A DNA stretch of 64,000 nucleotides from Verrucomicrobiota bacterium (GTDB lineage: Bacteria; Verrucomicrobiota; Verrucomicrobiia; Chthoniobacterales; UBA10450), in assembly GCA_003218375.1 (NCBI GenBank), contig QHNH01000009.1:62001-126000 (forward strand), given 5' to 3'. The position numbers and the translations under genes are program-made. A model generated the notes under the pieces. That model worked only from the letters and a program-made list of their open reading frames with translations. It did no database searches and was not told where the DNA came from. Positions 40,581 to 49,932 of the stretch are shown piece after piece (the first letter of the stretch is position 1; each line of letters starts with the position of its first letter).

Positions 40581-43061
40581 TCAGGCGTGCAGCTCGTTGC
40601 CGGTGAGATTTGTCATGGGCCGCGCCCGGCGAAAGCTCACTATCAGCCAAAGGAGCAGGAGCAACGATCCAATCGCAGCCATTACTAATGACAGGGTGAA
40701 ATGGCGGGGCCAGTAGGAATAAGAAATGACGTGCTTGCCCGCGGCCGGAATTTTCACTCCGCGAAAGGCGTGATTGACGCGGAAGTAATCAACCGGCGCG
40801 CCGTTCAACGTCACTCGGAAATCGCCGGGAACATACGCCTCAGTCAGAACAGCAACGCCCGGAGCGGGTGCGTCGACGGTGAAGGTCGTGGTGTTGTTCG
40901 TCAGGCGATAGTCGTGAGCAGGGATGGCGGCGGCTGGCGCAACGGCCGTTCGTTCCACGTCCGGAACGGTGGCGTCGCCTGCCTGGGCGGCGGCAAACGG
41001 ATGGGAATCGGCTTGGCGCAAGAGATCCAGAAATTGTTCGACGCGATCGTAGCTTTGGAGGGCGCCGACAAAAAAAGCTCGCGGCCATTCACCTTCATTT
41101 TGCAAAACGTCGAGATCGAAGCGAGGCCGTTCCACCGCGTTCATGTCCGGACGCTGGCGCGGCGGCATATCGAGAAAATACCGGACGTTCAGCAGATTGT
41201 AGAGCGGTCGCGGCCTGGGGTTCGCGCGCTCGACGATCCAGCGCCAGCTCCATTCCTGCCGAACGCCCGCGGCGGTGAGAAGCTCATGGTAGTAGGGATT
41301 CGCGAGCGGGTCCGGGCCGTAGATCGATTCCAAGCCGAAGATCCCATTCACGCCCGGAAACAAAACGCTGCCAAACCCGACGGTGCGGAAAACGCCCGGC
41401 TGTTTCTGGATGAAGTCGATCGCGGCGGATGGTTCTCCGAAATCGATTCGGGGCGGGGGATTGACGACGAAATCGTCGATCTGCCTGACGCCGGTATGTA
41501 GTTGGAAACCGTGCCGCCAGTGCAGACAAAGCAGACAGAGCACGGCCAGGGGGATGGCGGCGCGGCGGAAGAGAGACTGACAAACAATCGCGCGGACGAG
41601 CCAGGGCAACGCGAGGAGCGCGAAGAAGAGTGCGATCGCATAAGCATAGAAGAACTTGTTGCCGGACGCCTGCTCGGGCAGCGCGAAATCATTTGGAATG
41701 CGCTGGGTCGCGTGGATAAAGCCGAGCCAGGCGCCGAAGAGGATGAGCAGTGCGAGAACGAGGAACGCGTAATCCAGCTTCCAGTTACGGCGCGCGCACC
41801 GCCGGACAAAATAACTAAGCCCAAATCCTGCCAGGACAAACAGCTCGATAAGGAGCACGCAGGAAAAGGTGTTATCGATATGCCAGATGTTCTTAACTAT
41901 CGGGATTTTTTCAATCACTCCCGACGGAACGACGCCAAAGACCAGTGAAGCGGAGCAAAGCGCGCTGACGGCTATCGCAACAAAGACGCGGTCGCGGATG
42001 AGGCGCCGGAGATAGACGAGCGCAAGCAGGCAGCCGAGGAGGACGAGAAAATTCGTAGACGGATTGGTGATGAGCCAATTGGGGTTAAAGGCGCGATAGA
42101 AGATGTCGTCGAACAAGCCGATGAGCAGGCCCGGCTGGATCTGATAAGCGTGGACCGCTTCCTTGTAAGGCACGTAAGCCTTTGGCAGCGCTTCGAAAAA
42201 GGTAAGCCAGATCGGCGCCGCGATGAGTAGGAGCGCAACGCCGCCGAAGCCAAGGTGGACCAGTTTTCTTATTCTAAAAGCTGTCGTAGTCAGCAGGAAG
42301 ACGAGGAACCCGCAACCGTGGAGACTCACGAGTAGCATGTAAGCTTCCTTGGCTGTGCCGCTGTTTAGTTCCGCCCAGCTCGCGAGAAGCAGGCCCGCGG
42401 TCCAGCCGACGGCCGAGCGAACTGTGGCCGCTCGCGTTATCTCAAGCCAGCAGGCAAGCAACCACGGGGCGTAACAAACGCTGAAGAAAGCCGGATGGTT
42501 AAAGCGATAGGCGAAAAACCCAATGAACCCCGAGGAAAAGGCGAGGAGCAGTGCCGTGGGCAGATGTCGACAAGAGGCATAAACCGCAAGGCCCAGGCCA
42601 AAACAAAAGAGGACTTTGGCCAGGAGAAACTTGAGGTCCCACGCCCACGCTTCGCCGGCCGCGAGCACGACCAGGGTATGTAACGGATCGCCGAACATCG
42701 ATTGCCCCTGGCCGAGCAGAGTCAGGCCGCACGAGTTGTAACGGTTCCAGAGCGGTAGCTCACCGTCCCGGAATAACGCGCGACTTTGGATGAACGAGTT
42801 CGGCACATCGTGCCACATAATGGCGCCCGCGTCCGAGCCCTTGAAGTTCTCGGTCTCAGTTTCGTCGTGACCGGGCAGGGAAGGAATCCCCGGATAAAGC
42901 ATCGGAACGTTGTTGGCTGACACAAAGCTGCGGCCGAAGAAGACGATCGGATAACAACTGATGAGGACGCTGAGGATGGCGGCGGCCAGAATGGCCCGCC
43001 GTGGATGGCGTTTCGCGGCTTCGACCAACTGCCTGGAAAAAGTAGTTCGCTCTGCGGACAT
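40581..43061 (-). CDS. YfhO-like large membrane protein
   Basis: About 826 residues from the ATG at 43061; the frame remains open further upstream but without conserved content. It has a dozen or more hydrophobic helices. Early on there is an extracytoplasmic loop with WHDVPNSFIQSRALFRDGEL and PLWNRYNSCGLTLLGQGQ, the hallmark of YfhO/GT-C-like proteins, then a C-terminal extracellular beta domain and a last helix before the end. YfhO proteins are believed to glycosylate envelope polymers using lipid-linked sugars. It is the first complete gene of the minus-strand polysaccharide operon. Confidence 0.82.
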   Translation of the reverse strand: MSAERTTFSRQLVEAAKRHPRRAILAAAILSVLISCYPIVFFGRSFVSANNVPMLYPGIPSLPGHDETETENFKGSDAGAIMWHDVPNSFIQSRALFRDGELPLWNRYNSCGLTLLGQGQSMFGDPLHTLVVLAAGEAWAWDLKFLLAKVLFCFGLGLAVYASCRHLPTALLLAFSSGFIGFFAYRFNHPAFFSVCYAPWLLACWLEITRAATVRSAVGWTAGLLLASWAELNSGTAKEAYMLLVSLHGCGFLVFLLTTTAFRIRKLVHLGFGGVALLLIAAPIWLTFFEALPKAYVPYKEAVHAYQIQPGLLIGLFDDIFYRAFNPNWLITNPSTNFLVLLGCLLALVYLRRLIRDRVFVAIAVSALCSASLVFGVVPSGVIEKIPIVKNIWHIDNTFSCVLLIELFVLAGFGLSYFVRRCARRNWKLDYAFLVLALLILFGAWLGFIHATQRIPNDFALPEQASGNKFFYAYAIALFFALLALPWLVRAIVCQSLFRRAAIPLAVLCLLCLHWRHGFQLHTGVRQIDDFVVNPPPRIDFGEPSAAIDFIQKQPGVFRTVGFGSVLFPGVNGIFGLESIYGPDPLANPYYHELLTAAGVRQEWSWRWIVERANPRPRPLYNLLNVRYFLDMPPRQRPDMNAVERPRFDLDVLQNEGEWPRAFFVGALQSYDRVEQFLDLLRQADSHPFAAAQAGDATVPDVERTAVAPAAAIPAHDYRLTNNTTTFTVDAPAPGVAVLTEAYVPGDFRVTLNGAPVDYFRVNHAFRGVKIPAAGKHVISYSYWPRHFTLSLVMAAIGSLLLLLWLIVSFRRARPMTNLTGNELHA

Positions 43062-43071
43062 CGAAGACGAA

Positions 43072-43218
43072 TCAGGGCGCGATGATCGGCTCCAAACGCG
43101 CGCGCAAGCGTAGACCGGCTGATCGAGGCGAAAGTAAAGACTCGATTTCTGACTGCGCCCACTGGGCACGCGCCCGCGCTTCCTCCGGGCGTTCCTCCTT
43201 TGTCTCAGCCATTTTCAT
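43072..43218 (-). CDS. Possible 48-residue small ORF upstream of the YfhO-like gene
   Basis: The frame starts MKMAETKEERPEEARARAQW, preceded in the opposite overlapping frame by the end of a decayed glycosyltransferase (ATGA overlap at 43218), and ends 10 bases before the YfhO start. Its charged helical content and gene-like overlaps suggest it was once a gene of the operon, but no family is known. Confidence 0.3.
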   Translation of the reverse strand: MKMAETKEERPEEARARAQWAQSEIESLLSPRSAGLRLRARLEPIIAP

Positions 43219-43330
43219 AGTTCGACCAGTACGCCTTTCTCGCGATCCATAAAGTCGAGCTTTCTGGAACAATTGGCCGCGATAACGGGTTTGGCCATAA
43301 GCATTGCTTCTGCCAATCCAAAATCGGTGG
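43215..43330 (-). pseudogene. C-terminal remnant of a family 4 glycosyltransferase
   Basis: On the minus strand the frame ending at 43215 reads TTDFGLAEAMLMAKPVIAAN, then CSRKLDFMDREKGVLVEL and stop. This is the characteristic GT4 segment in which the E-G-F-G…A-E-A-M…K-P-V-I-A motif binds the donor, followed by N/G-L-D-F-M. A stop codon lies a few codons upstream and no further homology is visible, so only the last ~36 residues survive. It is the upstream edge of the minus-strand operon. Confidence 0.55.
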
Positions 43331-43583
43331 TCCAAAATCGAGGCTAGGCGCCAAAGCGGGGCCGTCAATATCCAGAGGTGCGGGTTCGAAAGCGGGCGGG
43401 CTCGAGGCGCGCTGGCCGCGCGATCGAAAGCGAAGCATGCGCGCCCGCTACTCGCCTGAGATTGTGCCACAAGCGCTGGAGATTTTTCTTTGATTTTTGT
43501 CTTGACGCTTTTGGGCCGGCCTGTCTACCCTTGCCTTTCCTTTCAGCCCCCAAACTGCAACCGTCCTCTAACACCATACCTCA
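43331..43583. other. Gene-free interval before the first beta-helix gene
   Basis: These bases contain no convincing gene. A GC-rich part (43380-43450) has several CGCGC and GCGGGC repeats. The last ~100 bases become more A/T-rich (tttttctttgatttttg near 43483-43500) and probably hold the promoter for the downstream beta-helix gene. Confidence 0.4.
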
Positions 43584-43598
43584 ATGCTCAAAAACCAT

Positions 43599-44525
43599 AT
43601 GCACACATCCAAAACTGTTCGGCTCCTCTTCAGCGCTGCAATTCTCGTCGGCTTTTCGACCGCCGCCTTCGGCCAGGCCACCCGCACCTGGGTTTCCGGG
43701 GTCGGTGACGACGCGAATCCATGCAGCCGCACCGCTCCGTGCAAGACATTTGCCGGCGCGATTTCCAAGACGGCCGATAAAGGTGAGATCTCGGTTCTCG
43801 ATCCCGGCGGCTTCGGCGTAGTTACGATCACAAAGGGCATCACTATCAATGGCACTGGCACACTGGCTGGCATCCTGTCCGCCGGTTCACCGTCCGCTGT
43901 CACTATCAATGATATCAACGCCGCCGTGCCAAATTCGTCGGTCGTCATTCTTCGTGACATCTCGATGAACGGCGCCGGCACCGGCACAAGCGGCGTGCGC
44001 TACCTGAGCGGCAAGACATGTATGGTGGACCACTGCTGGATTTACGGGATGACTTCGCGCGGCATCGACGTCGCCAAGACCGCGGATGGAAACCTGAAGG
44101 TCATCAACGGCTCGGTCATTGAGAACGTCGGCGAGGACGGAATCCATCTTACCACTACCGCCGGCATCGTGGTGGCTGTGGTCGATAATGCCTCGATTAT
44201 GAATTGCGCCGGGGACGGAGTGGAAGCTGTGACGAATATCCGCGGCGAACTGACTCGCTCGAACGTGTCGATCATGGGCGCTAACGGCGTTCTTCTCAGC
44301 GGTTCCAACACCCAGTTCAATCTGGACGATGACCTCATTGCGCACTGCAACACCACTGGCCTCCGCTCGAGCGCCGGGGATTCCATTCGGGTTTCGGACA
44401 GTATTATCGCCAACAATAATACCGGATTGAACGCGAACGGCGGCACGATCGATTCCTTCCAGGGCAATTCCCTGATCGGCAATCCCACCCCTGGTTCCTT
44501 CAGTTCGACGACGAATAAACAATAG
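43599..44525 (+). CDS. Exported right-handed beta-helix protein (paralogue 1)
   Basis: 308 residues from the ATG at 43599, which aligns with the paralogue downstream; an ATG at 43584 is also in frame. The signal peptide ends VGFSTAAFGQ. The mature protein starts with the shared block ATRTWVSGVGDDANPCSRTA, PCKTFAGAISKTADKGEI, typical of these Verrucomicrobiota/Planctomycetota proteins, then consists of repeats with D/N-G-I, V-x-N and GDGVEAVTN turns of a parallel beta-helix. No catalytic residues of pectinases are visible. Possibly a surface or secreted polysaccharide-binding protein. Confidence 0.8.
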   Translation: MHTSKTVRLLFSAAILVGFSTAAFGQATRTWVSGVGDDANPCSRTAPCKTFAGAISKTADKGEISVLDPGGFGVVTITKGITINGTGTLAGILSAGSPSAVTINDINAAVPNSSVVILRDISMNGAGTGTSGVRYLSGKTCMVDHCWIYGMTSRGIDVAKTADGNLKVINGSVIENVGEDGIHLTTTAGIVVAVVDNASIMNCAGDGVEAVTNIRGELTRSNVSIMGANGVLLSGSNTQFNLDDDLIAHCNTTGLRSSAGDSIRVSDSIIANNNTGLNANGGTIDSFQGNSLIGNPTPGSFSSTTNKQ

Positions 44526-44547
44526 GGCCAACCTGGTTTCGATTCTG

Positions 44548-44590
44548 GACCCAAGTGCGCGGAGATCGCGCACTTGGGTCTTTGCTTTTG
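44548..44590 (+). terminator. Strong intrinsic terminator of beta-helix gene 1
   Basis: A perfect 14-bp stem (44548-44561 with 44567-44580), a 5-base loop GAGAT and then TTTGCTTTT. It lies 23 bases after the stop codon and is the strongest terminator seen in the window. Confidence 0.88.
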
Positions 44591-44708
44591 GGGACGCAGG
44601 GGTTGCCGACGAACGCGCCGCACAGTTGTCTTGACCGGCTTCTCCCAAACCGGCTACTCTCGTAGTTCTAACCAAAGCAGTTAAACAACCTCAACTAAGA
44701 AAGACCCT

Positions 44709-45629
44709 ATGAACAAATCCAGCGCATTTCGTTTCATTTTCACTACCCTCCTCGTCGTCGGCTTTTCGGCCGTCGCGTTCGGCCAGGCCACTCGCACCTG
44801 GGTGTCCGGTGTCGGCAACGATGCCAATCCATGCAGTCGCACCGCTCCATGCAAGACATTCGCCGGGGCGATCTCCAAAACCGCGACCGGCGGCGAGATT
44901 TCCGTCCTTGATCCCGGCGGCTTCGGAGCGGTCACGATCGGAAAGGGCATCACGATCAACGGTACCGGCACGCTCGCCGGCATCCTGAACAGCCTCGGGG
45001 TAAACGGCATTGTCGTGAACGCCCCGGCAACGGACACGGTGATTATCCGGGAGATCTCAATCAACGGTGCCGGCACGGGCGCCAATGGCATTCGTTATCT
45101 CGCCGGAAAGACCTTGATGGTCGATCACTGCTGGATTTACGGCCAGAATAACGCCGCCACGAGCCGCGGAATTGACGTAGCGCTGGGCGCCAATGGCACT
45201 CTGAAAGTGATTAATAGTGTGATTGAGAACGTCACCGAAGACGGCATCCACCTCAATGCCACTGCCGGCCTCGCGGTCGCCGTCATCGATAACAGCACCA
45301 TCATGAATTGCGGCCAGGACGGAGTCGAAGCCGCCGCGAACGTGCGCGGGGACCTCACTCGCTCCATCGTTGCCGTCGCTGGCGCGAATGGCGTCTCAGC
45401 GAGTGGCGCTAACACGCAATTCAATATTGACGATACGACCATTGCGCACTGCACCACCACTGGCCTCCGCTCGAGCGCCGGTGATTCCATTCGCGTTTCG
45501 GATTCCATGATCGCCAATAACAACACTGGCATCAACCCGAACGGCGGCGCCATCGACTCGTTCCAGGGCAATTCCTTGATGGGCAATCCGACTCCTGGTT
45601 CCTTCAGCTCAACGACGAATAAGCAGTAG
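44709..45629 (+). CDS. Exported right-handed beta-helix protein (paralogue 2)
   Basis: 306 residues with signal peptide MNKSSAFRFIFTTLLVVGFS ending AVAFGQ. The sequence is strongly similar to the preceding gene along its length: ATRTWVSGVGNDANPCSRTA, PCKTFAGAISKTATGGEI, the repeated DGIHLNATAG and the identical ending GNPTPGSFSSTTNKQ. Middle parts differ in loop lengths. The two genes are tandem duplicates with separate terminators and about 180 bases between them, suggesting separate expression. Confidence 0.82.
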   Translation: MNKSSAFRFIFTTLLVVGFSAVAFGQATRTWVSGVGNDANPCSRTAPCKTFAGAISKTATGGEISVLDPGGFGAVTIGKGITINGTGTLAGILNSLGVNGIVVNAPATDTVIIREISINGAGTGANGIRYLAGKTLMVDHCWIYGQNNAATSRGIDVALGANGTLKVINSVIENVTEDGIHLNATAGLAVAVIDNSTIMNCGQDGVEAAANVRGDLTRSIVAVAGANGVSASGANTQFNIDDTTIAHCTTTGLRSSAGDSIRVSDSMIANNNTGINPNGGAIDSFQGNSLMGNPTPGSFSSTTNKQ

Positions 45630-45650
45630 CGCTGCGCCTTCGCCGCGATG

Positions 45651-45690
45651 AGACCCAACTGCCTCCCCCGCGCAGTTGGGTCTTGCTGTT
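45651..45690 (+). terminator. Intrinsic terminator of beta-helix gene 2
   Basis: A 12-bp perfect stem (45651-45662 with 45672-45683) and the following TTGCTGTTT. It lies 21 bases beyond the stop codon. The stem contains the same GACCCAA core as the terminator of the first paralogue, so it was probably duplicated with the gene. Confidence 0.82.
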
Positions 45691-45737
45691 TCCTGGATCG
45701 GCGATTGAGTTGAGGGACAGACTAGCAAGTTGAAGAA

Positions 45738-46505
45738 TTGACTCCGTCGACTCCATTTACTGCCCACAACATCGTTCTCGACGATGGTTCCGAAACAAAG
45801 CCAGGCGGCCAGGAGCCAGCACTGGACTGGTGGTTTGACGCCGCCCGCCGCTGTTTGTCAGCACTTTATCCGGATGGGTTCGGGAATCTGCGGATTGCCG
45901 ATCTCGGTTGTCTGGAAGGCGGATTCACCGTTAAGTTTGCACGTCTGGGATTCGCTGAGGCGATCGGATTTGAGGTGCGCCCAAGCAACTTCGCGAATTG
46001 TATGTTCGTGAAGCAGGGTCTCACGCTTCCGAATCTTCACTTCGTTAACGATGATGTCTGGAACCTGGAGAAGTATGGCCCATTCGACGTGATTTTTTGC
46101 AGCGGTGTCTTGTATCACTTCGACCGGCCCAAGGCGTTTCTCGATTTACTGGCGAGAATGACGCTTCGTGTCGCGATTATTCATACCCATTACGCGACCG
46201 TTGCACCGATCGCCGCTTACCAACTATCGGACTTAGATGAAAATGAGGGCTTGCCTGGCCGGTGGTTCCAGGAGCCGGGATCGTGTTCGGACCACAAATG
46301 GGCCTCGTGGACGAATGAGCGCTCTTTCTGGGTTCAAAAGGAATACTTGATCCAGGCTATCCACGATGCCGGCTTTCCCATGGTGTTCGAGCAGTTCGAC
46401 CACTTTGGCCCAGATATCGCCGGCGAATTAACCGCAGCCTCGCCGAAGCATGCTAATCGTGGAATGTTCGTTGGCGTTAAAGACCAAGCCAAGGTTAACC
46501 TGTGA
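45738..46505 (+). CDS. SAM-dependent methyltransferase
   Basis: 255 residues starting at a TTG (45738); no in-frame ATG lies upstream of the core. Class I methyltransferase motifs: RIADLGCLEGGFTVKFARLG, then FVNDDVWNLEKYGPFDVIFCSGVLYHFDRP for the substrate side. The C-terminal half with HTHYATVAPIAAYQ and WASWTNERSFWVQKEYLIQA is of the type found beside glycosyltransferases. It is coupled to the next gene by a GTGA overlap and so probably modifies a sugar transferred by that enzyme. Confidence 0.8.
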   Translation: MTPSTPFTAHNIVLDDGSETKPGGQEPALDWWFDAARRCLSALYPDGFGNLRIADLGCLEGGFTVKFARLGFAEAIGFEVRPSNFANCMFVKQGLTLPNLHFVNDDVWNLEKYGPFDVIFCSGVLYHFDRPKAFLDLLARMTLRVAIIHTHYATVAPIAAYQLSDLDENEGLPGRWFQEPGSCSDHKWASWTNERSFWVQKEYLIQAIHDAGFPMVFEQFDHFGPDIAGELTAASPKHANRGMFVGVKDQAKVNL

Positions 46506-47551
46506 ACAGCCAGCAGCCGGGCCCGCTAATCAGTGTCGGCATGCCCGCTTACAATGCGGAGCGATACATTGGCGCGGCTATCGAAAGCATCCTTGGCCAG
46601 ACCTTCCAGGATTGGGAGCTGGTCATCGTCAATGATGGGTCGACCGACACCACCTTAGAGCGGATTCGTTCTTATAAGGATCATCGGATTAAATGCTTTA
46701 GCCAGGACAATTCCGGCCCTGCCGTCGGCTACAACCGGGCTCTCGCGGAGAGCCGCGGCCATTATTTCGCGCTGCTTAACGCGGACGACGTTTGCCATCC
46801 GGACCGGCTCGAATACCAATTCCAGTCTTACTCGACCGGAAGCCGCCGGATCCTTTTTTCCACGCCCGATTTCATTGACTCCGAAGGCAAGCCAATGTCG
46901 GGCGATCATTTTCTAACTGGACGATTCCGGGCCGATTCTTACACGCCCGCTCAAACCCTCGAGCAGTTCTTTTTCCACGGAAATTTTCTCTGTACCCCCA
47001 CGTTGTTTGCCGAACGTGACGTGCTTCTTGAAGCCGGACCGTTCAATCCAGCGCTATTTAACCTGAATGACTTCGAACTTTGGATTCGTCTGGTAAAAAA
47101 GTACCCCCTGTGCCCGGACCCCAGACCGGTCATTCAATATCGAATTCACTCACGTAATCTCTCTGCCCCGCCCCGCGAGGCCGCGGACTTGCGCCGTGCG
47201 GTACGGTTTCACAACGAAAATTACCTGGTGATGCGGAATTTTTTCGATGGCGTTTCTTCGGCCTTGTTTAAGGAAGCCTTCGCACACCGATTAATCCGAT
47301 CGACCTGCGAGACAGATTTGGAAAGAGAGTGCGAGCAAGCGTTTCTCTACCTGAAGGTACCTGATCGGCGCGTCCAGCTGATCGGCATGGAAAAACTGGC
47401 TCGTCTCCTCGCTAGCCCGGACGGTGAAACGGTTCTCAACGAGTCCTATGGCTTTACGCCATTCTCCTTCGCCAACGGACCACTCGCGGACGTCGACATC
47501 GAGAACCTGATACCAAAGGGGTTGTTCCTCGATGACCGCGCCAAAGCCTAG
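46502..47551 (+). CDS. Family 2 glycosyltransferase
   Basis: 349 residues from a GTG overlapping the stop of the upstream methyltransferase. GT-A motifs: LISVGMPAYNAERYIGAAIE, LVIVNDGSTDTTLERI and LLNADDVCHPDRLEY, with the D-D metal site, then FNLNDFELWIRLVKKYP as acceptor-side motif. It is soluble without membrane helices. It converges on the membrane GT gene at 47640-49706 and likely adds a sugar to a surface glycan or glycoprotein. Confidence 0.87.
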   Translation: MNSQQPGPLISVGMPAYNAERYIGAAIESILGQTFQDWELVIVNDGSTDTTLERIRSYKDHRIKCFSQDNSGPAVGYNRALAESRGHYFALLNADDVCHPDRLEYQFQSYSTGSRRILFSTPDFIDSEGKPMSGDHFLTGRFRADSYTPAQTLEQFFFHGNFLCTPTLFAERDVLLEAGPFNPALFNLNDFELWIRLVKKYPLCPDPRPVIQYRIHSRNLSAPPREAADLRRAVRFHNENYLVMRNFFDGVSSALFKEAFAHRLIRSTCETDLERECEQAFLYLKVPDRRVQLIGMEKLARLLASPDGETVLNESYGFTPFSFANGPLADVDIENLIPKGLFLDDRAKA

Positions 47552-47639
47552 AAAGCCGTTCTACCGTGCGGACGCCTTCGTAAGACGGTCGAGGACGAAT
47601 GACAAGCATGCGCGGAGAAAATACGCCTGGCTATGTCTC

Positions 47640-49706
47640 TCAGGGTGCTATCGCAAACGAATATGTAGGAGATGATCGGAACGCAGTCCGATCCGGATTA
47701 AGAATATGCACCGTCAGAACATGGCTACCTGCAGAAAGTAGGTAAGCGGGCAAGCGGAAGACGAAGCCTGACGATTTTAGGGCGGGGTTACCAAAATAAA
47801 ATGCCACATCGGGACGGGAAGATCCATAAGACGCCTTGAAGACTTGATCGTCAATTCTTACTTGCACGCCTCCCGCAGGAGACTTCCCCCAAGTCGCCCA
47901 ACCGGATATTGTGAGGCCGTCGGCCGCGTGGGTCTGAATTTCGACATCGCTACCTTGCAGGACTGATTCGTTTATAACTTCGAGATTTAAATCGGCAGGG
48001 ATTGACTCGGCAACCAAGGACGAGTTGACCCGCTCAACCTTAACATTCGGGCGAACAATGGCCAATTCGATTGGATCAATGAACTCAAAACGGGCACAGA
48101 AATCGTCGAAAGCTTCGCTCACGGGCCGCTGGCCGCCCGATTCGAGGACACAGATATGGTCCCAACAGGTGGCTTCGTATTGATCTGCCGCAATCTCGCG
48201 AATTTTCGTCTGCAAATCCGGCATCGTGGGTACTATGGCAAAGAGCTTGCCTGTCGCGTGGTCAATGCGACGAAACGGAATAGCCGCATAACTCATCGTT
48301 CCGATGGTAATCACTTCCTTCACCACCTCATTGTTGTGCAGGTAGTATGGATCAATTACCTGGAACCACCCGCTACTCCAAAACCTGGTGTCGCCAAAGC
48401 CGACGACGATGTCGTTCCCGGTCGCGCGGCTTGAGACATGAGAATAAGCACTGCGGAGGTCGACCGGAACCTCCTTTGGGTTGTGACTATAGAGCGCCCA
48501 TAAAGGAGCCGCGGTTAACGCTGTTAGTGTGGCCGTCACACCAAATCGAACAACAAATCCAGACATCCCTGCTGCCTGCAGGGGAAGGAGAGAAGCTATC
48601 AGCATTCGAACCCCTGCAGCCAGAGCCAGGATTCCAGCCGCAACCAGAGCAAGATACGCGGGCGTGACAAACTGCAGGTAGCGAGTAGAAAAAAGCAATC
48701 CCTCACCACTGCTCAGGGCCATCGCGAGCAAAATAGGTAGCCCGATCCAAAGCAAACAGAGCGCGGCTCCGCGCGGGAACCGGAAAAAAGCATACCCGAG
48801 ACCCAGGAGTGCGAACCCACCGATAACGTAAACCGTTGCGTCATCCCCCAAACCAATACAGTAACCGAACATGCTGCGTAACGCATGCGCGTTGAGAACC
48901 AGCCTGCCACGACCGACAAAACTGTGGGCGCTCACAAATTGTTGGAAGCGAATGTAGAATTGAAGGACGGGTAGGAATGCCAGTCCGATAACTCCGGCAC
49001 TTGCTGCGGCCAAACCTAGTCGAGCGAAGGCCCGGCGCGCTGGTCTTATCGCTTCACGAGAAAAATAGGTCTTACAAATATCGAACAGAATCCAACCGCT
49101 GGCAAAGATTGCCCATCCCATGGCATTCGTTGCAGCCATAAAGTGATTGTAGAGCTCCAGGATTACTGCGAGAGAGAAAAGGCCCCAGTATCTAACCGAA
49201 TTTGTCCGAAGTGCTTTATGAAGTGCAAACGCCGCGACGACAGCAAGCAAAACAAATAATGAATAAGCGCGCATCTCCTGACTGTATTGGATAAGCCGAG
49301 GCCAGAATGCGGCCAGGCATGCGGCGATCCAAGCCGCGCGCTCTTCAAAAACCTCGCGAACAAACAGAAAAGTCGCACCTACTGCTGCGACGCCAAAGAT
49401 TACCGGCGACATTCGCAGCTGCCATGCATCTGCATCGAAATGCGTAACGATATGCAGATGGGTGATCAACAAGGAGAGAAGCATTTGATCGACCGGGGCC
49501 GCGCCGCTCCGGATGCGATTCCAAGGATGATCGGACGCGCCGTATTGCCAGGCTTCGTCGAGCCAGAGACTATAAGCATTTAGCTTGTAGAGCCTAAGAA
49601 CTAGCGCGCCCAACAACAGGAGCCAGAAAAGAACTCGACGTCGCTCCCTCAACCATGCGGAGAAAGATTTCGCTTTCGGCGAACCAATGGCGGACGACAT
49701 CGACAC
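47640..49706 (-). CDS. GT-C membrane glycosyltransferase (ArnT/PMT-like)
   Basis: 688 residues with a dozen hydrophobic helices. The first extracytoplasmic loop contains NAYSLWLDEAWQYGAS, the acidic motif of GT39/ArnT-type enzymes, and LIQYSQEMRAYSLFVLLAVV follows as the second conserved segment. The last ~180 residues are a soluble, probably periplasmic beta-rich domain ending SPTYSFAIAP. The donor is expected to be a polyprenyl-phosphate sugar. The interval beyond its start (49707-49932) shows no gene. Confidence 0.8.
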   Translation of the reverse strand: MSMSSAIGSPKAKSFSAWLRERRRVLFWLLLLGALVLRLYKLNAYSLWLDEAWQYGASDHPWNRIRSGAAPVDQMLLSLLITHLHIVTHFDADAWQLRMSPVIFGVAAVGATFLFVREVFEERAAWIAACLAAFWPRLIQYSQEMRAYSLFVLLAVVAAFALHKALRTNSVRYWGLFSLAVILELYNHFMAATNAMGWAIFASGWILFDICKTYFSREAIRPARRAFARLGLAAASAGVIGLAFLPVLQFYIRFQQFVSAHSFVGRGRLVLNAHALRSMFGYCIGLGDDATVYVIGGFALLGLGYAFFRFPRGAALCLLWIGLPILLAMALSSGEGLLFSTRYLQFVTPAYLALVAAGILALAAGVRMLIASLLPLQAAGMSGFVVRFGVTATLTALTAAPLWALYSHNPKEVPVDLRSAYSHVSSRATGNDIVVGFGDTRFWSSGWFQVIDPYYLHNNEVVKEVITIGTMSYAAIPFRRIDHATGKLFAIVPTMPDLQTKIREIAADQYEATCWDHICVLESGGQRPVSEAFDDFCARFEFIDPIELAIVRPNVKVERVNSSLVAESIPADLNLEVINESVLQGSDVEIQTHAADGLTISGWATWGKSPAGGVQVRIDDQVFKASYGSSRPDVAFYFGNPALKSSGFVFRLPAYLLSAGSHVLTVHILNPDRTAFRSSPTYSFAIAP

Positions 49707-49932
49707 TAGCTAGTCTGTACCTGTATCTGAGTCAACGCGATGGCCTGTCTATTCGTTCCTATGCTCGTTTGGCACCTCTGCCAAGGCATGTAGGAGCATC
49801 GTTTCGTAGGGGACGCGCCACGCGCTTCCGTGTTAATCTTTACAATCAAATTGATGCCATAATATTTCCTGGCCCATTCGCTTCTTCTTTGGCTAGGTCG
49901 GGCGATCGCTGCTCGATCCAGGTCTCAACTTT

